From contig OU612069.1 of NCBI GenBank assembly GCA_914767715.1, forward strand, positions 12,457,387 to 12,521,386: DNA of 64,000 bases, written 5' to 3'. A program made the position numbers and the translations under genes. The stretch is from Membranipora membranacea (lineage: Eukaryota; Bryozoa; Gymnolaemata; Cheilostomatida; Membraniporidae). This document shows, in pieces, positions 25,033 to 35,300 of this stretch. Under the pieces are notes generated by a model. That model ran no database searches. It worked only from the letters and a program-made list of their open reading frames with translations, and was not told the origin of the DNA. Each line of letters starts with the position of its first letter. The first letter of the stretch is position 1.

Positions 25033-25562
25033 GTAAACATAACTGTAAACATCATGGACAGCAGATTTTTGACTTTTATATTTTTCCTTTTTCATTATTT
25101 TAAAAATGAGAGTCAACTCTAGTTTTTGCAAGTCTAAAGTGAATAAATTGAGTTCTAACTTTTTTAATTTTCAAACGCTTGATCTAAAAGTTTAGTATTA
25201 ATTAACTATGTTCATAGCACAAGCAATTGAGTCTGATCTTCGCCCTGTTTTTTGCTGCAGTAAATCTTAACAACATGCTAATGCCAAATAATTTAGCTGT
25301 ATAAAACAAAAGTACCTTATCAAATTTGTAATGCACAACCACTTTCAATATAACTTACTTGCCTGGATTTATAAAAAATTATAGCATGCTTTGGGTTTAA
25401 ATTTGCAACAGCGCATCAATCACTTCACATGGAACTCTAATCGCTGGTAGAATTTCAGAGTGCTAGATATTCGTAATTTTCGGAGTTAGCTTGCTTGTTA
25501 TTCTCTCGAGGGCAATGGCCAAGTCTTTTGGGGAATATGGAAGACAAATTCTGTTTATTACA

Positions 25563-25754
25563 TTTGTATCTCTGTGTGTCTAACTATCTTAAACTAGGTT
25601 CCTCGCTGTGAATCGCGGTATTTGTATCTCTGTGTGTCTAACTATTTTAGACTAGGTTCCTTGCTGTGAATCGCGGTATTTGTATCTCTGTGTTTCTAAC
25701 TATCTTAGACTAGGTTCCTCGCTGTGAATCGCGGTATTTGTATCTCTCTGTGTA
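25563..25754. repeat. 58-bp minisatellite, second array
   Basis: About 3.3 copies of the same 58-bp unit as at 24822-25032, separated from it by 530 bp of unrelated AT-rich DNA. Confidence 0.9.
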
Positions 25755-25794
25755 CGTCAAAGCTCTGTTATAGCTGAATGTGTCTAAATGATTT

Positions 25795-26020
25795 TAGACA
25801 ATTTTTCTCTCTGTGGATGTGCCTCCTTGGGCTGACTGAATCAGATAATTCTCTGATTATATGTATACTCTTATAAGTCTTGAACCCGCTCCCTGGAGCT
25901 GACTTGAATTTGTTATCTTCTTGTTGAAGAATAGGCCACCATGGGTTGAGTGAATCAGATAATTCTCTGATTAAATGAGTAATGCTGCACGTCGTGAACC
26001 CGCCTCCTGGCGCTGACTGA
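25795..26020. repeat. Two-copy direct duplication of about 123 bp
   Basis: A segment containing gaatcagataattctctgat, then 'gaacccgc..cctgg.gctgact', occurs twice (about 25825-25900 and 25950-26025). The minus-strand ORF through it shows the same peptide pattern (LIRELSDS) twice. This reflects the DNA repeat and is not proof of coding. Confidence 0.6.
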
Positions 26021-26259
26021 ATTTTACAAGTGTCAATCAGGTTTTTATAGTGCTGGTTTGCTGTCCTGTTATTGTGCAACGTTTGCATTTACAGGCGTAA
26101 AAGTGTTAACCTTGTTATTGCTTTTCGCCTTAATTTCGTTATTTATCTCTTTTGATTTGATTCGTTTTGTCAGTTTTGATTTATCTAGCTATCAAAACAT
26201 CGTTAGTCTGTCCTTTGCTTGACCTACCCTCGTTTTTGTTTTAGTTATTTTTAGATAAT

Positions 26260-26600
26260 TTATGGTGTCAAGTGCACCTGTTTATCCATGGTGACGGTGT
26301 AATCTGTTGGTTTTCAGATTTTGCAATCTTTCCAAGGTTGTTTTGAAGATCTTTTGTGACTTCTATTGCTCATTATTTTCAAATAGCTTATGGCGTCAAC
26401 TGCACTTGTTTTCCATGTGGTTACACTGCCCAGGTTTCTTGTGGCATTGTAATAATAATTTAAAAATATGTTGTCATGTGCACCTATTTCTATGGTGCAA
26501 TCTGTTTGATTTTCCAACTGTGTAGTTCTTGTCAGGTTGTCACACGTGCCCAGCTGTCTCATGACTTTGAAATAATGGTTAGCTATATTTCCATAATAAT
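26260..26600. repeat. Diverged imperfect tandem repeat
   Basis: Three diverged segments share 'ggtgtcaagtgcacctgtt'-like and 'ggtgcaatctgtttg..ttttc' motifs (about 26262, 26390 and 26485). The open frames on both strands here are products of the repeat. Confidence 0.4.
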
Positions 26601-27172
26601 TTGGTGTATCGTTCACTCTACTTTGTCCTGTATTACTATTTCCAATCACCATGTAGCTTGTGTCTAGATAAATTGTAATAATGATTACCTATGATGATTA
26701 AGCCTTAACCTAAACTACCCGTCACCATGCACTGAATGCCTAAGTATGGATCCGTTGGGTCTCAGTTTAAGCTCTTTGTAATAATTGAATTTAAACTACT
26801 TTGCTTTGTTTTGTTTTACAGATTATTTGGGTTAATGGTGATTTCCCCGTCTTCACAGTACAGTGTGCAAGCTTAATCCTCTAAAGAATACGTTACCACA
26901 CTACTGCTAGAACTCCATCTAATATCTATAACTTTAAAGTCCTTGAGTTTTGTTTAATTTTGTATCATTTGGTTAAAGGTAATGTTCCGATGTCTGGTGA
27001 CCTGAGATAAACCCTTGGTTCTAATTCCCAAACTTTTCAAGATTTTTGAAAACAATAACAGACAATAATATATAATTAATTGACAATATGACAAATGTGT
27101 TTAATCCTTAAATTTTGCACTCAAGATCCATCAATCATAATTAGTTGACACAAGCTCAGTACAGTTCACTTA

Positions 27173-27550
27173 TTACCGTAATCCCTCACCTATAAGTCAC
27201 CGGACTTATAAGTGAATCACCCCCCTCAGAAAAAATACAAATGCTCCAGCTATAAGACACCCCACAGCTATAAGACACCCCACCGCTCTAAGACACTCAC
27301 TACACTACACTGACTACAAATGAACTAAGTAGTTTTGGGAAAAAAACTGCCCTCAGTGGGTTTCGTACTCACAACTCCATGTTTACAAGTCGAACGCTCT
27401 ACCACTAAGCTATTCATCTTCGGTGATTGTAAGAGGTTTTGGTCCAAACTAAATATAATAATGCTTCAAATGATAGTCGCGTCTATATACTACTCTCTTA
27501 TAGCGGCCTTCACTTATACATCCGGATCTATAGGTGAGGGATTACGGTAA
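27173..27550. mobile_element. TA-flanked MITE with an internal tRNA-like sequence
   Basis: Inverted ends begin ttaccgtaatccctcaccta and match for about 35 bp with a few differences. TA flanks both ends (27171-27172, 27551-27552), as for Tc1/mariner-type insertions. The interior has short 'ctataagacaccccac' repeats and, at 27340-27420 on the minus strand, a tRNA-like segment. The element is 378 bp with no transposase. Confidence 0.8.
27340..27420 (-). repeat. tRNA-like module inside the MITE
   Basis: Minus strand: A-box region tagcttagtggtagagcgt with a D-arm-like GCTT...GAGC pair, then B-box-like gtgagtacgaaaccc. A T-run follows 3', as for a Pol III terminator. The anticodon arm is poor. It resembles the tRNA-like core of the MITE pair at 48854 and 57608. 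Confidence 0.6.
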
Positions 27551-27689
27551 TAATAAATCATTTGAGAATAAGGATACTTCAATACAGTGTTGTGTCAGTG
27601 ATCGTTGCACATTCGGAAGAAAATATGGCTGCTCTTATACCCTAAGGTAATTATAAAACATGATGTTCTTTATGATGATTACATAAGAA

Positions 27690-27846
27690 AATGTCATCTG
27701 ACATCATCAGCAAATAAGACATAACTCAAATCTGGGGCTGCGTAAAGAAGATCATTTATATAGATTAAAAAAAAAGGGGCCCAAGGACTGACCCCTGGGG
27801 CACACCAATTTTCACAGTCGGTAATTGAGACTTAGTACCATCTAAG
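27690..27846 (-). pseudogene. LINE reverse transcriptase, second half (split copy)
   Basis: Minus-strand reading gives KIGVPQGSVLGPLFF, IYINDLLYA and LFADD, which are RT motifs B and C of a Jockey/CR1-like LINE. The ORF breaks off in both directions: at the right because of the insertion at 27847-30512, and at the left by stops. The first half of the same RT is at 30513-30790. Confidence 0.8.
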
Positions 27847-28911
27847 TGTCAGGAGCCTTTTTGTAACTCCTGACAAATACCATAGTTATTATACTGATAT
27901 TTATTAGTGTAGGTAAGCACCAACATTATAGGCCCTGTGTTTATGGACGGCACACGTGCAAATTAAGGGTTTTTAAACTGTGCATGCGCTGAAAGCATGC
28001 TTGTGTTATTCCATGGCTTACTCAGAGATGTTTAATTTATTTAGCCTTGGTCTGCTGAGCTAGCAAAATGTAACTTATTGTACTATCTTAAATAATCTGC
28101 CGTACAATGCAAAAGTGTAGCACAAAGGAGCCGATCATTAAGGCATAACTGATCATTATATCAAGCACTAAATCCTTGGCGTGCTATTAATAATTGAAGG
28201 ATGTTTGATTTAGCTTCAGTTTAATTATTATGACACAAAGATATAATTAGGAAGATAATTGGTTAGTAATGTGTAAATTCAGGCAGCAGTTACTATTAGA
28301 GACACAACTGCCTCTACAAAAAAAAATAGTGTTCAACAAGATTTATTGCAACAGTAACCTTTTAATCAATGCGATTCTCCCCCCCCCCCATTTTATTAGC
28401 CGCTACACTATTCATGTACAATTGTTGTCTAGTTATTTACATTACCACAATTAGCAGTAGAAACTTGTGCTATGATTATTTATTTATTATTGGTTTTTAG
28501 TTGTGACTATTTATCTGGTCATGGAAAGCAGCATTAGAAAAACTAATGGCTGTAGAATTATTATTAATTCTATGATTAACATAACTTATACATACTGGAA
28601 ACTTCAGAATAGGAGTAAGATCATTTTCATGTTTAATAATTATTTATTATCAAATAAATGACATACGTAGCAATGCCATGTGCTAACCAATATTTATCAT
28701 ATGTTTTATAATTAATCTTGGGTTTATGAGTCATATATAGTCAGCGAACAGTCAGCATCATTGCAAAATATCGACCCTAGCAAATGTTCTACTTATCAGC
28801 AAACGGAATTTTTTATGCGCCACCTCAACATTATTGCACCATGCCAACTCAGCAATCTTAACACCCTTTATAAGGCAGGGCCCACCGTAGTAAGTTTGGA
28901 GTAGCAATTTA

Positions 28912-29110
28912 GACTTTGGCAGCAAGGGTTTGTCAGGGAGTATCATTTTAGACTTTGGCAGCAAGGGTTTGTCAGAGTAGTAGCACTTCAGACTTTGGCA
29001 GCAAGGGTTTGTCAGGGTAGTAGCATTTTAGACTTTGGCAGCAAGGGTTTGTCAGAGGAGGAGCATTCTAGACTTTGGTAGCAAGGGTTTACCAAGAGTA
29101 TCAATTTTAG
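28912..29110. repeat. 40-bp minisatellite
   Basis: Five copies of a 38-41-bp unit starting gactttggcagcaagggttt, with period breaks at 28950, 28991, 29031 and 29071. It lies inside the 27847-30512 insertion. Confidence 0.85.
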
Positions 29111-29138
29111 ACATTGGTGGTAAGAGATTATTGAGAAG

Positions 29139-29625
29139 AATTACAGAGTTCAAGATTACGAGTTGAAGACACGGTGACAGAGACGTACACAAAGAGGAAT
29201 TACAGAGTTCAAGATTACGAGTTGAAAACACGGTGACAGAGACGTACACAAAGAGGAATTACAGAGTTCAAGATTACGAGTTGAAGACACGGTGACAGAG
29301 ACGTACACAAAGAGGAATTACAGAGTTCAAGATTACGAGTTGAAGACACGGTGACAGAGACATACACTAAGAGGAATTACAGAGTTCAAGATTACGAGTT
29401 GAAGACACGGTGACAGAGACGTACACAAAGAGGAATTACAGAGTTCAAGATTACGAGTTGAAGACACGGTGACAGAGACGTACACAAGGAGGAATTACAG
29501 AGTTCAGGATTACGAGTTGAAGCCACGGTGACAGAGACGTACACAAAGAGGAATTACAGAGTTCAAGATTACGAGTTTGAAGACATAGTGACAGGAGCAT
29601 TCACAAAGAAGAATTACAGACTTCA
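29139..29625. repeat. 59-bp minisatellite
   Basis: About 8.2 copies of a 59-bp unit starting aattacagagttcaagatta. Copies are almost identical apart from the outer ones, which suggests recent homogenisation. It lies inside the 27847-30512 insertion. Confidence 0.9.
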
Positions 29626-30512
29626 CTAGAATATAGCAAGTACCGTATTATTTTGTAAGGCAATTATTTTTAAGACCTTGAAGATTTATTTATATCTCAA
29701 AATTTATGAAGTTAAAGTGTCATCTGATTTTGTTTTCAATAAATTCAAAATTCGCAAGAGGCTAATATTTTCTAGCCGGGCAGGTGACACTTCAGGGTAT
29801 TTATTGGCATACCTAAAGTGGGGCGTAAAGCAGTTTATTTTGGCAAGTGAGACTGCTTCGCTTGGGTCAAATACTTTAATAAGTTAGCATAACTATTGGA
29901 GAGCTTGAATCAAAGTCATCCTTTGATGTAATTGAAAGTGATTATTTATAAGGCGGAAATTTAATTTTGTTCTCATATGTAGACTATCAAATTATATGTT
30001 ATGTAATAGTAAAGCTAATTCTTTGAAGTATCATTTCCCCCCCCCCCCCGCAAGTCAGGGTAAGGATAGTCCTAGTTCTATCAAGTAGCCTTTTCTGTTC
30101 AGAACTGTGAACGGTAGAACGAAGTCTATTTTTGGGTTGCCTTTTGTTAAACAAAGCACTTGATTATTGACATAATAGACTAATTGAGATATTAATCTGG
30201 TTTATTAACATAGTGTGTAGACATAAACATAGACAGGTCATACATAATTTGTCGCATTCTTGTAAACTTTCCTAACCACGTCATAATAAGGAAGTTACAA
30301 TAGGGTTTCCCAGTGAAGTTCCTTTGTAATATTGAGGAGGGAATTCCCTAAGTTAAACTATCTTGAGTAACTACGGTTGAATAGTATTAATTACCATAGA
30401 ATTTAACGCTTATTATTACATTGTATTTTGAGATATTACCCCTGCTAGGAACCTGAGAAAATTAGTATTTACTAACGGCGTAAAACCAAAAGCCCACCTT
30501 ACCAGCCTGACA

Positions 30513-30790
30513 TAAGGATACAAATTGCTTCCGATTTGTTGAGTAACTTTTAATAAAGTTTTGAGAATTTGTTGAAAAGCCATAAAAAGATAATTTTTTG
30601 ATTAAAATTTCGTGATTAATTGTATCAAAGGCCTTGGAAAAGTCTAAAGAAACAACCTGTGTAATTTTTCTGATATTAAAAATTGTTGTGTAGCTTTTCC
30701 ATTATAAAATTTATAGCATCTGTAGTGCTTCTCTTGGTTCGAAAACCAAATTGACAATCTGTTAAAGGATAATTCAGCTCTAAAAAGGGG
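30513..30790 (-). pseudogene. LINE reverse transcriptase, first half (split copy)
   Basis: Minus-strand frames give DCQFGFRTKRSTTDAINFI, then VVSLDFSKAFDTINHEILI (motif A) and FYGFSTNSQNFIKSY. These match a CR1/Jockey-like LINE RT. One frameshift separates the first two blocks. It continues into 27846-27690 once the insertion is removed. Upstream on this strand the frame runs into a G-rich repeat and is lost. Confidence 0.85.
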
Positions 30791-30955
30791 GGAAGGAGGG
30801 GGAGGAGGGGGAGGAGGGGGAGGAGGGGGAGGAGGGGGAGGAGGGGGAGGAGGGGGAGGAGGGGCAGGAGGGGGAGGAGGGGCAGGAGGGGCAGGAGGGG
30901 CAGGAGGGGGAGGAGGGGTAGGAGGGGGAGGAGTGTTAGGAGAAAAAGGAGGGAT
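30786..30955. repeat. GGAGGGG minisatellite
   Basis: About 165 bp of (GGAGGGG)n with occasional GGCAGGA units on the + strand. Both minus-strand ORFs through it encode only Pro/Leu or Pro/Ala runs and are artefacts. It abuts the truncated 5' end of the LINE RT fragment. Confidence 0.9.
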
Positions 30956-31649
30956 GGAGTACATTCCAATGAGAGCAAATACCAAATTGACCTGCATACA
31001 ACCAACCGTTTACCAAACTTAAATCTCATTACTTGTCCTCATTATTTTTATGTTCATCACTCGTGACCATAATTATAATACCATTCATCACTGGTGACTG
31101 GTAAATAATATACATAACAGAAGGATCTTGAACCAAAGTTGTGTAAAGCAATTGCGTTTTGGTCAATCTTTTATTCAAAGCCATTCGTGATTCAAACATG
31201 CATATTTAAAAAACAATTTTAGATTAAAACCAAACTTACAGTTTCTTATGCACAGAATAGTGCTACAGAAATTAAACAGACAATTACGTTAATGGAAGAC
31301 CTGCGGATTGGTATGAAACACATAAATATCTAGCAAGTGAAAGTAAAGCAAAGTTATCAAGTTACGCTTCAAATCTACAAGTGGGTACAACATAAATAAA
31401 TACAGAAACCAGACTGGATTCCTTTATCATCACAAAACTTTTTTGGGTTAGGCAAAGTTATAAGTTTCAAAAGTAAACATCACTAATAAGAAATCATGCA
31501 TTTTGAACTTCAAAACATTCACCCAAGCATCGTTCTATGCAAGTATACACAACAAATTACTAACTTTAGGACACTATTGGATATTTGTATAACATCTTTT
31601 TAGGAATTTCGGTTATTTTAATCAATAAAAGTCAAATAAAACTAAGCAT

Positions 31650-31752
31650 ATATGTATGTATATATATATATATAAAACAAAGTGAGCAATAAAATCGGAA
31701 ATAAAATCGGAAATAAAATCAGAAATAAAATCAGAAATAAAATCAGGAAATC
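31650..31752. repeat. AT microsatellite and 13-bp tandem repeat
   Basis: An (AT)n/(TATG) run at about 31650-31675 is followed by about five copies of a 13-bp unit, aaataaaatcrga (31688-31750). Confidence 0.8.
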
Positions 31753-32237
31753 ATGCACAAACAACTGAGTAAATATAGAAAGTATATGAGCTCAGAAAGA
31801 ACAAGTGTCAGATGATTCTTTGTATAAAACTACAGCCTATATTGTGTGCTAACAAATATTGTAAACACATATTAATTAAGTCCATCCGTCTAAACACAGC
31901 TTATCAATTCATGCGATAACAGCTGTCTATCTCTACACCGGGTTTTCCCACTCAGGTTTGAATCCTAAAAAATATGGGAAATGTTTACATGCAACAAAAA
32001 AGTTATTTTGGTACCATGTTTAATGGACACATTCTGTTCAAATAAAATATGATAATATATGAAGGCATCACAGCACAATCTGCATATCTTGTTAATAGGT
32101 GCCGAGGCAGTAATTTGGAGACAATGGAGGCATCACAGCACGATTTGCGTAACTCATTACTTTATACATATGTGGTATTCTGCAGATAATACAGGCATCA
32201 TACATGACTACGAATAATAGTTCTACGATACAAACCT

Positions 32238-32356
32238 CTACTTGAGTTTGAAGAGAGCAGCTCCACCAAATCCACACACCACCATCCTATCTCCTCTTAT
32301 ACTCACATCTCGCAGGTCGCCGAGTGATGTGAGAGTGAGTTTTCTTATCTTTTCTC
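32238..32356 (-). CDS. TRIM-like exon 5: last propeller blade and stop
   Basis: Acceptor cacaatag, phase 1 in. It encodes LTLTSLGDLRDVSIRGDRM, VVCGFGGAALF and a Lys end before TAG (32240-32238). The GxLRDVSIRGDRMVVCG pattern is a blade closing strand. No clear AATAAA was found in the 200 nt downstream. Confidence 0.8.
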
Positions 32357-35300
32357 CTATTGTGTTGAAAATAGAATAAAAAATTACAGGTAGTAAAAGC
32401 TATTATTTATCCAATCACAAAAGTTTGTTGAGAGTTTTTTTTAACAAAACACAAAACTGGGCTGGAAACTAAATAAGAACAAGAATAAGAATAAGGCAAA
32501 ATTGTCAGCTTTTGACAGGAAATTTAACCGACTTGAAATCGCTTGAACTTCTATCCTAAACATTCCAACACTGGCTGTATATCAGGCACTAAATATTAGC
32601 CCCCAATCATTACACTAAAAAAGGTTGCTATTTAGTGAAAACTGTCAAGATTTCCCAGAACCGTATCAGGGAGAATTGTCAGTTTTTGACAGGAAATTTA
32701 ACTGACATGAAATGGCTTGAAATTCTATCTTAAACATCCCAACGCTGGCTGCATATCAGGCACTAAATATTAGGGCCCTATCATTATACTATAAAAAGAA
32801 TTGCCTTGAATCGTCGACAGCAGTTATGCTTTGCATGTGAATCTTATCGTGAAGGATGAAGGCAAAATACCAAGCTTATCTCGACCTCTCTTGTAATGAT
32901 AGTTTATTTTTCTCATTAATGATTTGAGGTCATCATTTATTTTTCTAATATTATTTCTAATAATTATAACTTTTCCCCAATATACCAAAACCAAGTGTTA
33001 TTTGATACAGAGTAACCCTACAAACGCTAACATACACCAAGTTAAATCAGTACCAACATGCTACAAAAATTAAGGCCAGAATTCATCTATATCAATTGTG
33101 CCAAAATCAAGTAACAATAATCCGAAATTCCTAAATTTGATAGGAAAATACTTGGTAACTATATATCAATTATATAATTTTCATGATAGTAGATTTGTGC
33201 CTGAGGAATGTTCATCATTGTAATGATATTCATAATTACCACTGTATGTAACCCACACTAAACCCAAACAATGAGATTATAATATAATCACCTGTAGATG
33301 AGATCTGGTATATCTTTTTTTTATCAAAGGGCACCACATAGATAAGACCAGACTGATCAGATGTTATACCATTAGGCATACTCAGACCTTTACATCTCCA
33401 CACAGGGTGATGAGTACCGGCCTGCAGCTCATACTTCCTCACCTCTCTTCTACCCCAGTCAGACACGAGTACACTGTCATCACCTGGTAGAATGTGTACT
33501 CCTGTAGGACTCCTCATGTCACTAATGTTAATGTTATACAGGTGATTACCTGTGATTGTGTAGATCATCAGCTGATTATTAGCTGTGTCTATATCTGCCA
33601 TTATATTGTCTGATACAGACAGCTGACTGAGATTGTAACTCTCATACTGATGTAGTAGAGTGTGCTGAGGATTACTCTCTGTACCGATGTATGTGCTCAC
33701 TTTATTATCTATCTCCACCTTAGTGATGAGTGTATCACCTACAGAGTATGCTGACCAGACTGAGCCAGTAATGTTTATATTCTTTATTAGCGTCAGATCA
33801 TCACCGGATCTTATCTGTACACCATGTTCAGTAGAGCAGAGAATATTACCGAGAATATTACCGTCCTCTCTCCAGCTAACAGCATCACAATCTGATGGTG
33901 TTTTCTCATACTTGATGAGCTCGAGTGTAGTGGGCGGCTCATTGATAGGTTTATAGTCGGTTGTTTGTTTGTTGTTTGATGACGTCACGACATGCTTGGC
34001 ATGGTTTTGTTTACTGGGTGGTCCATTGGCAGGTGTAGGGATACTAGTTGTCTGTTTCGCTGCAGCTTGTGTCAGTTTACTGCTGGGAGGTGTGACACCT
34101 AAAACAAGCAATTTAATTTTGACAAATAAATATATATGCTCATTTTATAAATATAATTTTATATATATATTCTGACATGGATCATTTTTTCAACTCAAAT
34201 CTTCCCAAGCAGATCAATACCTGTTTTATTCTGAATTTTTGAGGAAATTGTTGAGCAGTGACAGATTTTTTTCAAATGCGTTAGAGAAGCAGACTATATT
34301 TCTGGTAAAATTGCCATTCAGAAGACGGATTTTGCTTCTACCCGGCCCTCAGAACTAACTTATCTGACAAAATGAATGAATGAATGAATGAAAACCAAAA
34401 AAAGATTAACGATGTTCATTAGGAATTTCAACATGAACCTTATATCCTAATTTTGCATAAGTTGATATTTTTCAATTGTTTTGGGCCCCTACGGACAAAG
34501 TTTTGATGAAGTTACTATGTAAATATGTGGCCAGCTGTGTAGCTGTGTAGCTGTGTTGAGTTGAGTTTTTGGGATGCACTGCATGCGTTTTAAACCCTGG
34601 CAAACTTATCATCTGTCATCCTCATTCGCATCGAAATTTGCATATCAATTCATCTGGTGGGTGTGCTGTACCCTAAAAATGGTTATTAACATGACCATGT
34701 TTGGGACAGCCACCCCCTGTCACATCATCATCAATCATGCATAACTTGGGGGAACAGTTATACATGCAGTGCTTGGATGTGGTGTTTTCTAGTGTGAGCA
34801 CCCCCCCCCCCAGACTTTGCCCCCGTCCGACGGCCCCGGAGGTGGTGGTTTCAAGTTATAAATATAGGCCTATTATTGTGAAATTTATTTAACAATATTG
34901 ACATGAAGGATTATCTTTTTTTATACTCAACAAGAGGGAGATTGAAAGGTATGTTTAGAATAATCATTCATCTGTTCAGTTCAATGTTTAAAGTATACGC
35001 ATTTGTAATTTATTTTATGTATTTGTTTATAAAATCTCTGTTTACCTTGTTATACTTTTGTCATCACAAAAATAATTGAACTGTAATCCGATAGCAGTTT
35101 AACAAGTTAATATAAAATCTCATACTACGTAAATCCTGTCACTTCACTAGGGTGCAGAAATAGCAAACCTTTCTCTGACAAGTGGACGGCAACTACACTG
35201 ATACTCATTGTATACTGTAAGAACTCAGGCTAATCCCACAAACTGCCAAAACTACACTGATGCCCATTGCATACTTTCAGAACTCAGGCAAATCTCAACA

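Larger units (their letters stand above)
27847..30512. mobile_element. 2.67-kb insertion with TAAG target duplication (solo LTR or non-autonomous element)
   Basis: The segment begins tgtcaggagcc and ends cctgaca, a 7-bp terminal inverted repeat with TG...CA ends. It is flanked by TAAG at 27843-27846 and 30513-30516. Removing it plus one TAAG restores the LINE RT frame exactly, which shows that it is an insertion. The 4-bp duplication and TG/CA ends fit a solo LTR of a Gypsy/BEL-like element. A short-TIR DNA transposon is the alternative. The left end also folds on itself (tgtcaggag...ctcctgaca). Inside are two minisatellites (about 28912-29110 and 29139-29625) and no convincing protein. Confidence 0.75.

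Noticed and set aside
25768-26088. Minus-strand ORF with a repeated LIRELSDS peptide as a repeat protein
   Set aside because: The peptide repeat follows from a two-copy DNA duplication, and there is no further coding evidence.
29139-29625. CRISPR-like array
   Set aside because: The 59-bp units are tandem without unique spacers, in an intron-bearing animal genome. It is a minisatellite.
30644-31029. Two minus-strand ORFs with long Pro and Leu-Pro runs
   Set aside because: They are translations of the (GGAGGGG)n minisatellite in two frames. Only the short RT pieces next to it are real.
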